Assembly: GCA_036259875.1 (NCBI GenBank)
Contig: DATAAZ010000073.1
Location: 1 to 64,000, forward strand
DNA from: DATAAZ01 sp036259875
GTDB lineage: Bacteria; Actinomycetota; Thermoleophilia; Gaiellales; Gaiellaceae
Direction: 5' to 3'
DNA length: 64,000 nt
The first letter of the stretch is position 1; each line of letters starts with the position of its first letter. The notes under the pieces were generated by a model. That model saw only the letters and a list, made by a program, of their open reading frames with translations. It did no database searches and was not told where the DNA came from. This document shows, in pieces, positions 52,374-61,067 of this stretch. Made by a program: the position numbers and the translations under genes.

Positions 52374-53833
52374 GCGCCGTCTTCGCCGAAACGCGGCAGG
52401 TCGCGTCGAACGGGCTTCTCGCGGCGATCCTCGCCTCCGCCGCGGGCGCAGCCTCGATCGGATGGATCGTGTCCGAGCCGTGGGGCCTTCGGCTCGCACT
52501 CGCCATCGCCGTCGGCTCCTTCCTCCTCGGCCTCGGCCTGCTCGGCTGGCGCGGCCTGATCCCGCTCCTGGTCGTCTGGCTCGCCGCGCTCGGGCTCGTC
52601 CGTCGTCTCGTGTCCGAGATCGCCGTCGCCGCCCACGTCGACTTCCTCCTCCTCATCGCGCCGCTGGGCCTCCTCGCGCTCCTGATCGCCGCGCGAGCGC
52701 GAGGCGCGTTCGTCGGCCGAACCGCGCTTTCGACCGCGGTCGCCGTGACGAGCGGCCTCATCGTCGTCGGAGCGTTGAACCCGATGCAAGGGAGCCTGAT
52801 GGCCGGTCTCGCCGGGCTCCTCTTCGTGCTCGTTCCGCCGCTTTGGTTCTGGGTCGGGCGCGGGCTGTGCGACGACCGAACGCTCGCCGGTGTGTTCAAG
52901 CTCGTGGCCGCTCTCGGAGTGCCCGCCGCCGTCTACGGCCTCAGCCAGACGTTCGTCGGGTTTCCCCCCTGGGACGACCGATGGATCCGGGACTTCGGCT
53001 ATGCGGCGCTCGACGTCCACGGACACACGCGCGCGTTCGCGAGCTTCTCGGCCGCCGCCGAGTACGCGACGTTCCTGGGAGCCGCGATCGTCGCCTGGCT
53101 CGGCTTCGGGCTGCGGCTCGGCTGGATCCCGCTGACATCCTCGGCGCTTGCGGTGCTCGCGGCGGCCGTGTTCTACGAGTCGAGCCGCGGCACGGTCTTC
53201 ACCGTTCTCCTCGCGCTCGGCCTGATGGTGGCCGCCCGCCATCGTTTTCCGCTCCCCGCTGCGGCGGCCGCCGCGGCGCTCGCGATGTTGCTCGTCCCGT
53301 TCGTCGCATCGCGGGTGAGCCCCGAGACGTACGCGTCGGGTTCAGCGTCCGGCTTGGTCTCCCATCAGCTCGCCGGCCTCGCGAACCCGCTCGACCCCCA
53401 GTCGTCGACGCTCCTCACCCACCTCGGGCTCGTCGCGATCGGGCTCGACCACGCCCTCTCTCATCCGCTCGGCGTCGGAGTGGGCGCAGTCAACATCGCG
53501 GCGGACAAGTTCGGCGCCGTCCAGCGCGGAACGGAGACCGACCCGTCGAACGTCGCGACGGCCCTTGGCGTCCCGGGGCTGGCGGCCTACGTCGTCCTCT
53601 TCCTCCTCGCGTTCCGGATCGCATACCGCGTTGCCGCCCACCGACGCGACCCCGTCGCACTCGTAGCGCTCGGCGTGCTCGCCGTGACGATCTTCCAGTG
53701 GCTGAACGGGGGGCAGTACGCGGTCGCGCCGCTCCCGTGGCTCGCGCTCGGCTGGTTCGATCGGCAGCGCCTCGACGTCGCCCGACCGCCGGACGAGACA
53801 CCGAACGGAGGTGAAGCGGATGTCGGGCGATGA
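52370..53833 (+). CDS. O-antigen ligase/polymerase-like membrane protein
   Basis: Length 487 aa, ATG in an ATGA overlap. About eleven hydrophobic segments. A loop with GLSQTFVGFPPWDDRWIRDFGYAALDVHGHTRAFASFSAAAEYATFLGAAIVAW recalls the O-antigen polymerase/ligase core. A later FYESSRGTVFTVLLAL and a loop with HPLGVGVGAVNIAADKFG precede the last helices. It would polymerise or transfer glycan repeats at the outer face of the membrane. It is one of three such proteins in the window (15418 and 62001 are the others). Confidence 0.85.
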   Translation: MSAVFAETRQVASNGLLAAILASAAGAASIGWIVSEPWGLRLALAIAVGSFLLGLGLLGWRGLIPLLVVWLAALGLVRRLVSEIAVAAHVDFLLLIAPLGLLALLIAARARGAFVGRTALSTAVAVTSGLIVVGALNPMQGSLMAGLAGLLFVLVPPLWFWVGRGLCDDRTLAGVFKLVAALGVPAAVYGLSQTFVGFPPWDDRWIRDFGYAALDVHGHTRAFASFSAAAEYATFLGAAIVAWLGFGLRLGWIPLTSSALAVLAAAVFYESSRGTVFTVLLALGLMVAARHRFPLPAAAAAAALAMLLVPFVASRVSPETYASGSASGLVSHQLAGLANPLDPQSSTLLTHLGLVAIGLDHALSHPLGVGVGAVNIAADKFGAVQRGTETDPSNVATALGVPGLAAYVVLFLLAFRIAYRVAAHRRDPVALVALGVLAVTIFQWLNGGQYAVAPLPWLALGWFDRQRLDVARPPDETPNGGEADVGR

Positions 53834-56147
53834 CGTCCGGCCGCTGTTGCTCGGCCTCACCTGGTTCCCCGACCGAACCGGCGGCCTCAACCGGTACCTT
53901 CGGGAGCTCTTCCTCGCCCTCGAGGCGGACGGAGCGAGGCCACGTGCGGTCGTGCTCGGACCTGCCGACCCGCCGACCCGCGTGGCGGCCGTCGCAAGCG
54001 ACAAAGCGCCGCTCCCGGCGCGGCTCGTCCGCTACGCGCAGGCGGCCGCGACCGCCGGCCGACAGGCCGACGTGGTTGATGCGCACTTCGCGCTCCACGC
54101 ATTCCTACCCGTCGTCCTTGGGCCGCTGCGACGCCGGCCCCTCGTCGTTCACTTCCAGGGGCCCTGGGCGTCGGAGAGCAGGATCTCGGGCGACCGCACT
54201 CTCGAAGTGACGGCGAAGTGGCTCATCGAACGCTCCGTCTACCGACGCGCGCGCCATGCGATCGTCCTCTCGAGCGCGTTCAAGCGCCTGCTCGTCGAGC
54301 GATACGGCGTCCTCCCTTGGGCGGTGTCCGTCGTCCCACCGGGAGTCGACCTGGACCGCTTCCGGCCCGCCGAGTCCGTTTCCGCAGCGCGCGCCGGACT
54401 CGGGCTGTCCGCCGATGCCTGGGTTGCGTTCTCGCCGCGCCGCCTCGTGCCCCGAACGGGAATCGACGTGCTCCTGGACGCGTGGCCGCGACTCCTCGAA
54501 ACGGGAGACGGGCGTCCGTCGACGCTTCTCGTCGCGGGCGACGGTCCGTCCCGCCGCGAACTGGAGGCGCGAGCTGCTCGCCTCGGTGTCTCGGCGACCG
54601 TGCGCTTCCTCGGCGAGGTGAGCGAGGAGGTGCTTCGGACCTGCTACCAGGCCGCCGACGTCTGCGTCGTCCCCTCGCTCGCGCTCGAAGGCTTCGGTCT
54701 CGTCGTGCTCGAGGCCCTCGCGTGCGGCGTCCCCGTCGTCGCGAGCGATGCCGGCGGCCTTCCCGCGGCGCTCGGCGCGCTCGACCCGGGCCTGATCGTG
54801 CCGGCCGGCAACGCCCGAGCCCTGTCCCGCCGCCTCGAAGACGCACGGACCGGCACGCGGCCGGTTCCGGACAGGGGCCGATGTCGCGCCTATGCAGAGC
54901 GCTTCTCGTGGAAGGAGGTGGCCTCGCGCCACCGAGCCCTCTACGCGAGCGCACGTTGGCCCGAGAATACGAGAGACCTCCGGGTCGTCTACGTCGACCA
55001 CTGCGCGCAGCTTTCGGGCGCGGAAATCGCCCTTCTCAGACTGCTGCCCGCGCTCTCGGGGATCGAGGCGCACGTAATCCTCGCGGAAGACGGGCCGCTC
55101 GTCTCGCGCCTCCTGTCCGCGGGCGTGTCCGTCGAGGTTTTGCCGATGCGCGAGGGGGCGCGCCGGCTTCCGCGCGAGCGCGTTCGCCCCGGACCGGTCC
55201 AGCTCGCCCGCGCCGCCGAGGTGACGGCGTACGCATTTCGCCTGGCGCGCCGCCTCCGTCGCCTTCGGCCCGACCTCGTCCACACGAACTCGCTGAAGGC
55301 GGCGGTCTACGGGAGCCTCGCGGCGAAGGCGGCCCGCGTCCCGATCGTGTGGCACGCCAGAGACCGGATCTCGCCCGACTACCTCCCGTCGCCCGCGGTG
55401 ACGCTCGTCCGCGCCGTCGGCCGCATCGCGCCGGACGCGGTCGTCGCAGTCTCCGACGCCGCCCTCGCGACCCTTCGGGACGGGCGCCCCGAAGGCGCCC
55501 TCCCTCCTTCCTTCGTCGTGCGTGACCCGATTCCCCGCGCGCCCCAGGTTCGGCGCGACAGGGAGTCCGAGTCGCGCCTCGGGATGGTCGGGCGAATCGC
55601 CCCCTGGAAGGGACAGCACGTCTTCCTCGAGGGGTTCGCGCGCGCGTTCGGGGACGGGAACGAGCGTGCGGTGATCATCGGGGCCCCGCTCTTCGGCGAG
55701 GAAGAGGACGAGTACGAGCGGAGCCTCAGGGAGCTGGCCGCCCGACTGGGAGTTGCGGACCGGGTCGAGTTCGCCGGCTTCCGCGAGGACGTGTGGCACG
55801 AGCTCGAGCGGCTCGATGTGTTAGTCCACGCCTCGGTCATTCCGGAGCCGGGGGGGCAGGTGGTCGCCGAGGGGATGGCGGCTGGCCTGCCCGTGGTCGC
55901 CGCGGCGGGAGGAGGACCAGCGGAGGTCATCGCCGACGAGGTGACCGGGCTGCTCTTCCCTCCCGGGGACAGCGAGGCGCTCGCCGACGACCTCGCCAGG
56001 CTGGTCTCTGACCCGGGACTCAGGAGACGGCTGAGCGAGGCAGCGCGAGAGCGGGCGCGCGACTTTGCGCCGGAGGCGATCGCCGGCCAAGTGATGCAGG
56101 TCTACCGCGCCGTCCTCGCCGCGCGCGCGACGAGGAAGCCGGGATGA
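53820..56147 (+). CDS. Fused glycosyltransferase, two tandem GT4 modules (775 aa)
   Basis: The ATG at 53820 is chosen because GGAGGT lies seven bases upstream; a GTG at 53811 is also in frame. Module 1 (about 1-375): LGLTWFPDRTGGLNRYLRELF, VAFSPRRLVPRTGIDVLLDA, PSLALEGFGLVVLEALACGVPVVASDAGG. Module 2 (about 387-775): VVYVDHCAQLSGAEIALLRLL, LGMVGRIAPWKGQHVFLEGFARAFG, HASVIPEPGGQVVAEGMAAGLPVVAAAGGGP. Both keep the Gly-rich acceptor loop and the E-x7-E pair (second as EPGGQVVAE). The modules are quite different from each other, so the fusion joins distinct enzymes, not a duplication. Confidence 0.9.
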   Translation: MSGDDVRPLLLGLTWFPDRTGGLNRYLRELFLALEADGARPRAVVLGPADPPTRVAAVASDKAPLPARLVRYAQAAATAGRQADVVDAHFALHAFLPVVLGPLRRRPLVVHFQGPWASESRISGDRTLEVTAKWLIERSVYRRARHAIVLSSAFKRLLVERYGVLPWAVSVVPPGVDLDRFRPAESVSAARAGLGLSADAWVAFSPRRLVPRTGIDVLLDAWPRLLETGDGRPSTLLVAGDGPSRRELEARAARLGVSATVRFLGEVSEEVLRTCYQAADVCVVPSLALEGFGLVVLEALACGVPVVASDAGGLPAALGALDPGLIVPAGNARALSRRLEDARTGTRPVPDRGRCRAYAERFSWKEVASRHRALYASARWPENTRDLRVVYVDHCAQLSGAEIALLRLLPALSGIEAHVILAEDGPLVSRLLSAGVSVEVLPMREGARRLPRERVRPGPVQLARAAEVTAYAFRLARRLRRLRPDLVHTNSLKAAVYGSLAAKAARVPIVWHARDRISPDYLPSPAVTLVRAVGRIAPDAVVAVSDAALATLRDGRPEGALPPSFVVRDPIPRAPQVRRDRESESRLGMVGRIAPWKGQHVFLEGFARAFGDGNERAVIIGAPLFGEEEDEYERSLRELAARLGVADRVEFAGFREDVWHELERLDVLVHASVIPEPGGQVVAEGMAAGLPVVAAAGGGPAEVIADEVTGLLFPPGDSEALADDLARLVSDPGLRRRLSEAARERARDFAPEAIAGQVMQVYRAVLAARATRKPG

Positions 56148-57226
56148 ACGCCGCGCTCGTCCACGACTACGTGACCCAGCGCGGCGGCGCCGAGCGCGTG
56201 GTGCTCTCGATGCTTCGAGCGTTCCCCGGCGCGCCGCTCTACACGTCCCTCTACGAGCCGCGAACGACGTTCGCTGAGTTCCGTTCGGTGGACGTGCGCC
56301 CACTCCGCGTCAACCGGATTCGTCCGCTCCGTCGCCGGCACCGCCTCGCGCTGCCGCTGCTCGCGTCCGCGTTCTCCGGTCTCCATGTCCGCGCAGACGT
56401 CGTCGTCTGCAGCTCGAGCGGCTGGGCGCACGGGGCGCAGGTGAGCGGCCGGAAAGTCGTCTACTGCTACACGCCGGCGCGCTGGCTCTACGAGCAGGCG
56501 GACGTCTACCTCGGCGAGCGACGCCGCGCCGCACGAGTCGCCCTCGCGGCCGTCAGAGGGCGTCTCCGCCGGTGGGACCAGACGGCGGCGGCCAGCGCGG
56601 CCCGCTACCTCACGAGCTCGAGGACGGTACGCGACCGGATCCACGCGGTCTACGGGATCGACGCCGAGGTCCTCCCTCCTCCGCCGACGCTCGACGTCGC
56701 GGGCGCGGCACGGGAAGTGGACGGCCTCTCGCCCGGGTTCATCCTCTGCGTCTCGCGCCTCCTGCCCTACAAGAACGTCGCCGCGGTCGTGGATGCGTTC
56801 CGACGCCTCGCCGGCGAGCAGCTCGTCGTGGTCGGAACCGGCCCCGAGGCGGCGTCCCTCCGCGCCCGTGCAGGCGCGAACGTGCGCTTCCTCGGCGCCG
56901 TCTCGGACGACTCGCTCCGCTGGCTGTACCGAAAGTGCCAGGGCGTCGTCGCCGCCTCATTCGAGGACTACGGACTCATTCCGCTCGAGGCGGCCACGTT
57001 CGGGAAGCCCTCCGCGGTCTTGCGGTGGGGCGGGTTCCTCGACACCGTCGTCGAGGGGACGACCGGGGTCTTTTTCGATCGACCCGACGAGGGGGACATC
57101 GTCGCCGCGCTGCGCGAGCTAACGAGCGCGCGCTGGCGCGAAGACGACCTCGTCGCCCATGCTGCGCACTACTCCGAGGACAAGTTCATCGCCGGACTTC
57201 GCCGTGCAGTTTCGGAGGTTGGGTGA
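56144..57226 (+). CDS. Family 4 glycosyltransferase (WbaZ-type)
   Basis: Length 360 aa, ATGA overlap. Motifs: ALVHDYVTQRGGAERVVLSMLRAFPGAPLYTSLY (characteristic HDYVTQRGGAERV opening of WbaZ-like mannosyl/rhamnosyl transferases), YCYTPARWLYEQADVYL, SRLLPYKNVAAVVDAFRRL, VVVGTGPEAASLRARAGANVRFLGAVSDDSLRWLYRKCQGVVAASFEDYGLIPLEAATFGKPSAVLRWGGFLDTV (ASFEDYGLIPLE). It lies just before the second ABC exporter pair. Confidence 0.92.
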   Translation: MNAALVHDYVTQRGGAERVVLSMLRAFPGAPLYTSLYEPRTTFAEFRSVDVRPLRVNRIRPLRRRHRLALPLLASAFSGLHVRADVVVCSSSGWAHGAQVSGRKVVYCYTPARWLYEQADVYLGERRRAARVALAAVRGRLRRWDQTAAASAARYLTSSRTVRDRIHAVYGIDAEVLPPPPTLDVAGAAREVDGLSPGFILCVSRLLPYKNVAAVVDAFRRLAGEQLVVVGTGPEAASLRARAGANVRFLGAVSDDSLRWLYRKCQGVVAASFEDYGLIPLEAATFGKPSAVLRWGGFLDTVVEGTTGVFFDRPDEGDIVAALRELTSARWREDDLVAHAAHYSEDKFIAGLRRAVSEVG

Positions 57227-57227
57227 C

Positions 57228-58136
57228 GTGGCGGTCCGGGTCGGACGACGCGCGAAGCCCGGAGGCGGCGAGCTTTCCTCCTCGCCGGAGTCCGCCCGCG
57301 CGGCGCGCGCCGCGCACGCACCGTGGCGCGAGAACCGGCCGACCGACGGATGGCTTCCGCGCGTGGATTTCCGCGACCTTTGGGAACACCGCGAGGTCGC
57401 GGCGTTCTTGGCTCTCCGTGACGTGAGGCTCCGCTACCGGCAAACGGCGTTCGGCGTTGCCTGGGCGATCATCCGGCCGCTCGCAGCGGCTGCCATCTTC
57501 ACGATCGTCTTCGGTCGGCTGGTGGACGTCCCAAGCGACGGGCTCCCGTACGTCGTCTTCGCCTACGCGGGGCTCACGATCTGGACGTACGTCTCGTCGG
57601 CAGTCGAGGCTGCCGCGAACAGCCTTATCGAGGATCGCGCGCTCGTGACGAAGGTTGCGTTCCCGCGCGTGCTCGCCCCCGTCGCGTCCACACTCCCCGG
57701 GCTCCTCGACCTCGCGATCTCGCTCGTCATCCTCGGCGTGTTCATGACCGTCACCGGGGTCGCTCCGTCGGCGGCGCTCGTCGTCGTGCCCGTCTCCGTC
57801 GCGGGAGCCGTCGCCGTCTCGATCGGAGCCGGCCTGCTCCTCTCCGCGCTGAACGTGAAGTACCGCGACGTGCGCTACGCGCTCGGATTCGCGCTGCAGA
57901 CGTGGCTCTTCGCAAGCCCGGTCGTCTACCCGAGCTCGCTCTTCGACGGCGCCTGGCGCTACGTCTTCGCGGCGAATCCGCTGGTCGGCGTGATCGACGG
58001 CTTCCGCTGGTCGGTCGCCGGAGCGCCGCCGCCCGGCGCCTACGTCCTCGTGTCGCTCGCAACGGGCACGCTCGTGCTCGCCGCCGGCGTCCTCGTCTTC
58101 TCGCGGATGGAGCGGCGTTTCGCCGACGTCGTCTGA
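57228..58136 (+). CDS. wzm: ABC-2 type polysaccharide exporter permease (Wzm, second copy)
   Basis: Length 302 aa. GTG at 57228 with GGAGG nine bases upstream, one base after the previous stop. Six hydrophobic segments and LRDVRLRYRQTAFGVAWAIIRPLAAAAIF at the N-terminus match the first permease. NVKYRDVRYALGFALQTWLFASPVVYPSSLFDGAWRYVFAANPLVGVIDGFRW is the diagnostic late segment. It has a clearly different sequence from the first copy, so this is a separate exporter rather than a recent duplicate. Confidence 0.93.
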   Translation: MAVRVGRRAKPGGGELSSSPESARAARAAHAPWRENRPTDGWLPRVDFRDLWEHREVAAFLALRDVRLRYRQTAFGVAWAIIRPLAAAAIFTIVFGRLVDVPSDGLPYVVFAYAGLTIWTYVSSAVEAAANSLIEDRALVTKVAFPRVLAPVASTLPGLLDLAISLVILGVFMTVTGVAPSAALVVVPVSVAGAVAVSIGAGLLLSALNVKYRDVRYALGFALQTWLFASPVVYPSSLFDGAWRYVFAANPLVGVIDGFRWSVAGAPPPGAYVLVSLATGTLVLAAGVLVFSRMERRFADVV

Positions 58137-59371
58137 TGCGAACCGCAATCGAGATCGAGGGCCTCGGGAAGCGCTACCGCCTCGGAACGCGCTCCGAGCG
58201 CTACGACACGCTCCGCGAGGCGGTGGCGCGGCGAATTCGCCGGCGCGGGCGTCAGGAAGACGCTGCCGAGCTTTGGGCGCTTCGTGGCGTCGACCTCGCA
58301 ATCGACGAGGGCGACGTCGTCGGCATCGTGGGGCGAAACGGCGCCGGGAAAACGACGCTCCTGAAGCTCGTCGCGGGGATCGCCGAGCCGACGACGGGAA
58401 TGGTCAGGACGCGCGGACGCATCGCGGCCCTGCTCGATCTCGGGACCGCTTTCCACCCGGAGCTCACGGGCCGCGAGAACGTGTACCTGAACGGCGCCGT
58501 GCTCGGCATGTCGCGCCGAGAGATCGCACGCCGCTTCGACGACATCGTCGCGTTCGCGGACGTCGAGCGATTCCTCTCAACCCCCCTCAAGCGCTACTCG
58601 ACCGGAATGCAGCTTCGCCTCGCCTTCGCCGTTGCCGCCCACCTCGACGCCGACATCGTCGTCGTCGACGAGCTCCTCGCTGTCGGAGACGCCGAGTTCC
58701 AGCGGCGCTGCCTGGGGAAGATGTCCGAGTTCGGGCGCGACGGCCGCACGGTCGTCTTCGTCAGCCACGACATGGCATCGATCTCGCAGCTCTGCCGCCG
58801 CGGGATCTGGCTCGACCGGGGCGTCGTTCGAGCTGACGGGCCGGTCGGAGACGTCCTCGACCTGTACCTCGGCTCTCGGCGCGAGCGGTTCGCGCGCGTC
58901 GAGGTTCCCCCCGAGCCAGACCAGGCGGTCCAGCTCCTCTCCGTCGCGCTGACCGACGCTGCCGGCCGCGAGATCGAGCTCCCGCGCCGCGACGAGCCCT
59001 TGGTCGTTCGGCTCCGCTTCCGGGCCCGGGAGCGGATCCCGGCGCTCGACGTTGCCCTCTACCTCCTGAATCGGCAGGGAGTGCGCGTGATCGACGACGC
59101 ATGGCTCGACGGGGGCGCGGTCGACGATCCGGTCGTCGACGCCGGTGACTATGAGGCGCATGTCCGGATACCGCCCGTGCTCGCTCCGGGCGAGTACACG
59201 GCCGGCGTATGGATCGGGACCAACCACGAGGACTTCCTTGACCGCGAGGTCCTCTCGTTCGAGGTTGCGCCGCGCCCTGATGATCGCCTGCCATCGGTCA
59301 GCCGGCGCCGGGTCGTCCAGCCGGATGTCTGCTGGACGCTTCGCAGCGTTTCCCGAAGGAGCGAGACGTGA
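58136..59371 (+). CDS. wzt: ABC polysaccharide exporter ATPase with C-terminal domain (Wzt, second copy)
   Basis: Length 411 aa. The ATG shares its A with the permease TGA (TGATG). Walker A GRNGAGKTT (about 66-74), signature YSTGMQLRL (about 154-162), Walker B IVVVDEL (about 174-180), switch His in FVSHDM (about 208-213). The last ~150 residues form a C-terminal beta domain (VQLLSVALTDAAGREIELPRRDEPLVVRLRF... VALYLLNRQGVRVIDDAW), comparable in size and position to the tail of the first Wzt. It is expected to recognise a particular glycan. It overlaps the next GT2 by four bases. Confidence 0.93.
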   Translation: MRTAIEIEGLGKRYRLGTRSERYDTLREAVARRIRRRGRQEDAAELWALRGVDLAIDEGDVVGIVGRNGAGKTTLLKLVAGIAEPTTGMVRTRGRIAALLDLGTAFHPELTGRENVYLNGAVLGMSRREIARRFDDIVAFADVERFLSTPLKRYSTGMQLRLAFAVAAHLDADIVVVDELLAVGDAEFQRRCLGKMSEFGRDGRTVVFVSHDMASISQLCRRGIWLDRGVVRADGPVGDVLDLYLGSRRERFARVEVPPEPDQAVQLLSVALTDAAGREIELPRRDEPLVVRLRFRARERIPALDVALYLLNRQGVRVIDDAWLDGGAVDDPVVDAGDYEAHVRIPPVLAPGEYTAGVWIGTNHEDFLDREVLSFEVAPRPDDRLPSVSRRRVVQPDVCWTLRSVSRRSET

Positions 59372-60270
59372 CGCCGACCGTCCCCGCCTCCGTCGTCGTT
59401 CCTACGATCGGCCGCCCAGGCTTGCTCCAAGCACTCCTCGAGTCGCTCGTCCGCTGCCAGCCGCTTCCGGCGGAGATCGTCGTCGTCGACCAGAGCGGAG
59501 ACGACGCGACGGCTCGAGTGGTCAAGCGCTTTGCGGACGCCGGGGCGCGGCTCGTCGCATGCGCACCGCGCGGGCCGGCGCGGGCGATGAACGTCGGTCT
59601 CACTGCGGCGCAGCACGAGGCCATCCTCTTTATCGACGACGACTGCACGGTCGCCCGCGACTGGGCCGCTCGTGCGGCCGACCACGTCGAGCGGGACCCG
59701 GAAGCAATCGCCACGGGACGCGTCCTCCCCGCCGGCGATCCGCGTGCGGTGCCCTCGGTGAAAGACGACGACGCTCCACACGACTACACGGGTGAGGTCA
59801 GCTTTTCGGTCCTATACTCGGGGAACATGGCCGTCGGGCGCTCGGCGGCGCTCGGGCTCGGCGGGTTCGACGAGCGCCTGCTGACCGCCTACGACAACGA
59901 CTTCTGCTACCGCTGGCTCCGCGCGGGCCGCGCGCTCCGCTACGACCCCGCGATGGTCGTCTGGCACTGCGACTGGCGGACCCCGGACGAGCTCGTCGAG
60001 CTCTACGTCGCGTACGCCCGCGGCCAGGGCGCCTTCTACGCCAAGCATCTGCGAGGCGGCGACTTCGGCCTTCTTCGCTACGTCGGCCGCGACCTCTACG
60101 CCGGCGTCCGCTCACTCGCGACGGTCGCGCTTCGGGGAACGCCGCGTTGGGCGGACCCCCGGCGCGGAATTCTCCGGGGCCTGCCCACCGGCCTACTCGA
60201 GGGCTGGAGGACGCCCGCGCCCGACGGCGATCGATCGAATGGACGCGCCGACCTCGCCCTGCCGCGATGA
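59368..60270 (+). CDS. Family 2 glycosyltransferase
   Basis: Length 300 aa, GTG in a GTGA overlap. Motifs: ASVVVPTIGRPGLLQALLESLVRCQ, EIVVVDQSGDDATARV (VDQS in place of the usual VDDGS), GPARAMNVGLTAAQHEAILFIDDDCTVARDW (DDD), VLYSGNMAVGRSAALGLGGFDERLLTAYDNDFCYRWLRAG (DND in place of ED). The C-terminal segment is basic (LRGLPTGLLEGWRT). It follows Wzt directly and may add a sugar to the exported glycan. Confidence 0.88.
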   Translation: MTPTVPASVVVPTIGRPGLLQALLESLVRCQPLPAEIVVVDQSGDDATARVVKRFADAGARLVACAPRGPARAMNVGLTAAQHEAILFIDDDCTVARDWAARAADHVERDPEAIATGRVLPAGDPRAVPSVKDDDAPHDYTGEVSFSVLYSGNMAVGRSAALGLGGFDERLLTAYDNDFCYRWLRAGRALRYDPAMVVWHCDWRTPDELVELYVAYARGQGAFYAKHLRGGDFGLLRYVGRDLYAGVRSLATVALRGTPRWADPRRGILRGLPTGLLEGWRTPAPDGDRSNGRADLALPR

Positions 60271-61067
60271 CGAAGCGAGCCGCCATCGCGTCGATCGCGC
60301 GCCCCAGCCCAACGGGCACGTCCGCGTCCGCACCTCTCCAGCCCTCGCTCGTGGCCGAGATCCGCCGGTCGCGGCGCCATCCCCGGCCGACGCAGTTCGA
60401 CTACCTTCACCTTCGCCAGCTGCTCGAGGACCTCGCGTCCGCGCTCGAGAACGTACGGGGACCGGTCCGCGACGTCCTTGACGTGTACTGCGGAACGAGG
60501 CCGTACGAGGATCTCCTTCCGGCCGGCGCTCGCTGCGTCGGGCTCGATATCGACGACCGCTACGGCACCGCCGACGTCGTCACAAACGAGTTCCTGCCGT
60601 TTCCCGATGCGTCCTTCGACCTCGTTCTCTCGACCGAGGCCTTCCACTACGTATCCGATCCTGCCGCGGGCGTCGCGGAGATCCACCGCATCCTGCGGCC
60701 GGGTGGGACGGCGCTCATCACCGTCCCGTTCGTCTGGGAGTACGACCGAACGACTCTCGAGCATCGCTTCACCGGCCCGTCGCTCGCTTCGCTCTTCCGC
60801 GAGTGGGACGACGTGGAAGTGGTCGAGAACGGGGGGCGGGCCGTCTCGTGGACGACGCTCACCGCGAGCATGCTCAGGCTCGCGGAGTCGCACCTCCCGC
60901 GGCGGCTGCGCCTTGACGTCCTCGTACGCCCGCTCTTCCCCGCCTCGTACCTCCTCGTGAACGGGATCGGAGTCCTGCTCGACCGCCTCGAACGGCGGCA
61001 TCCGAGGAACCGGTTCGCGCTCCCGATGAACCTCCTCCTTACCGCGCGCCGCCCCGCCGATGCGTAG
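60267..61067 (+). CDS. Class I SAM-dependent methyltransferase
   Basis: Length 266 aa, ATGA overlap. Core: VLDVYCGTRPYEDLLPAGARCVGLDIDDRYGTADVV, then LPFPDASFDLVLSTEAFHYVSDPAAGVAEIHRILRPGGTALITVPFVWEY. The nucleotide loop is DVYCGT rather than DLGCG, as in a subgroup of glycan-cluster methyltransferases. The late part is hydrophobic and basic (ASYLLVNGIGVLLDRLERRHPRN). It overlaps the next GT2 by eight bases. Acceptor unknown. Confidence 0.87.
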   Translation: MTKRAAIASIARPSPTGTSASAPLQPSLVAEIRRSRRHPRPTQFDYLHLRQLLEDLASALENVRGPVRDVLDVYCGTRPYEDLLPAGARCVGLDIDDRYGTADVVTNEFLPFPDASFDLVLSTEAFHYVSDPAAGVAEIHRILRPGGTALITVPFVWEYDRTTLEHRFTGPSLASLFREWDDVEVVENGGRAVSWTTLTASMLRLAESHLPRRLRLDVLVRPLFPASYLLVNGIGVLLDRLERRHPRNRFALPMNLLLTARRPADA

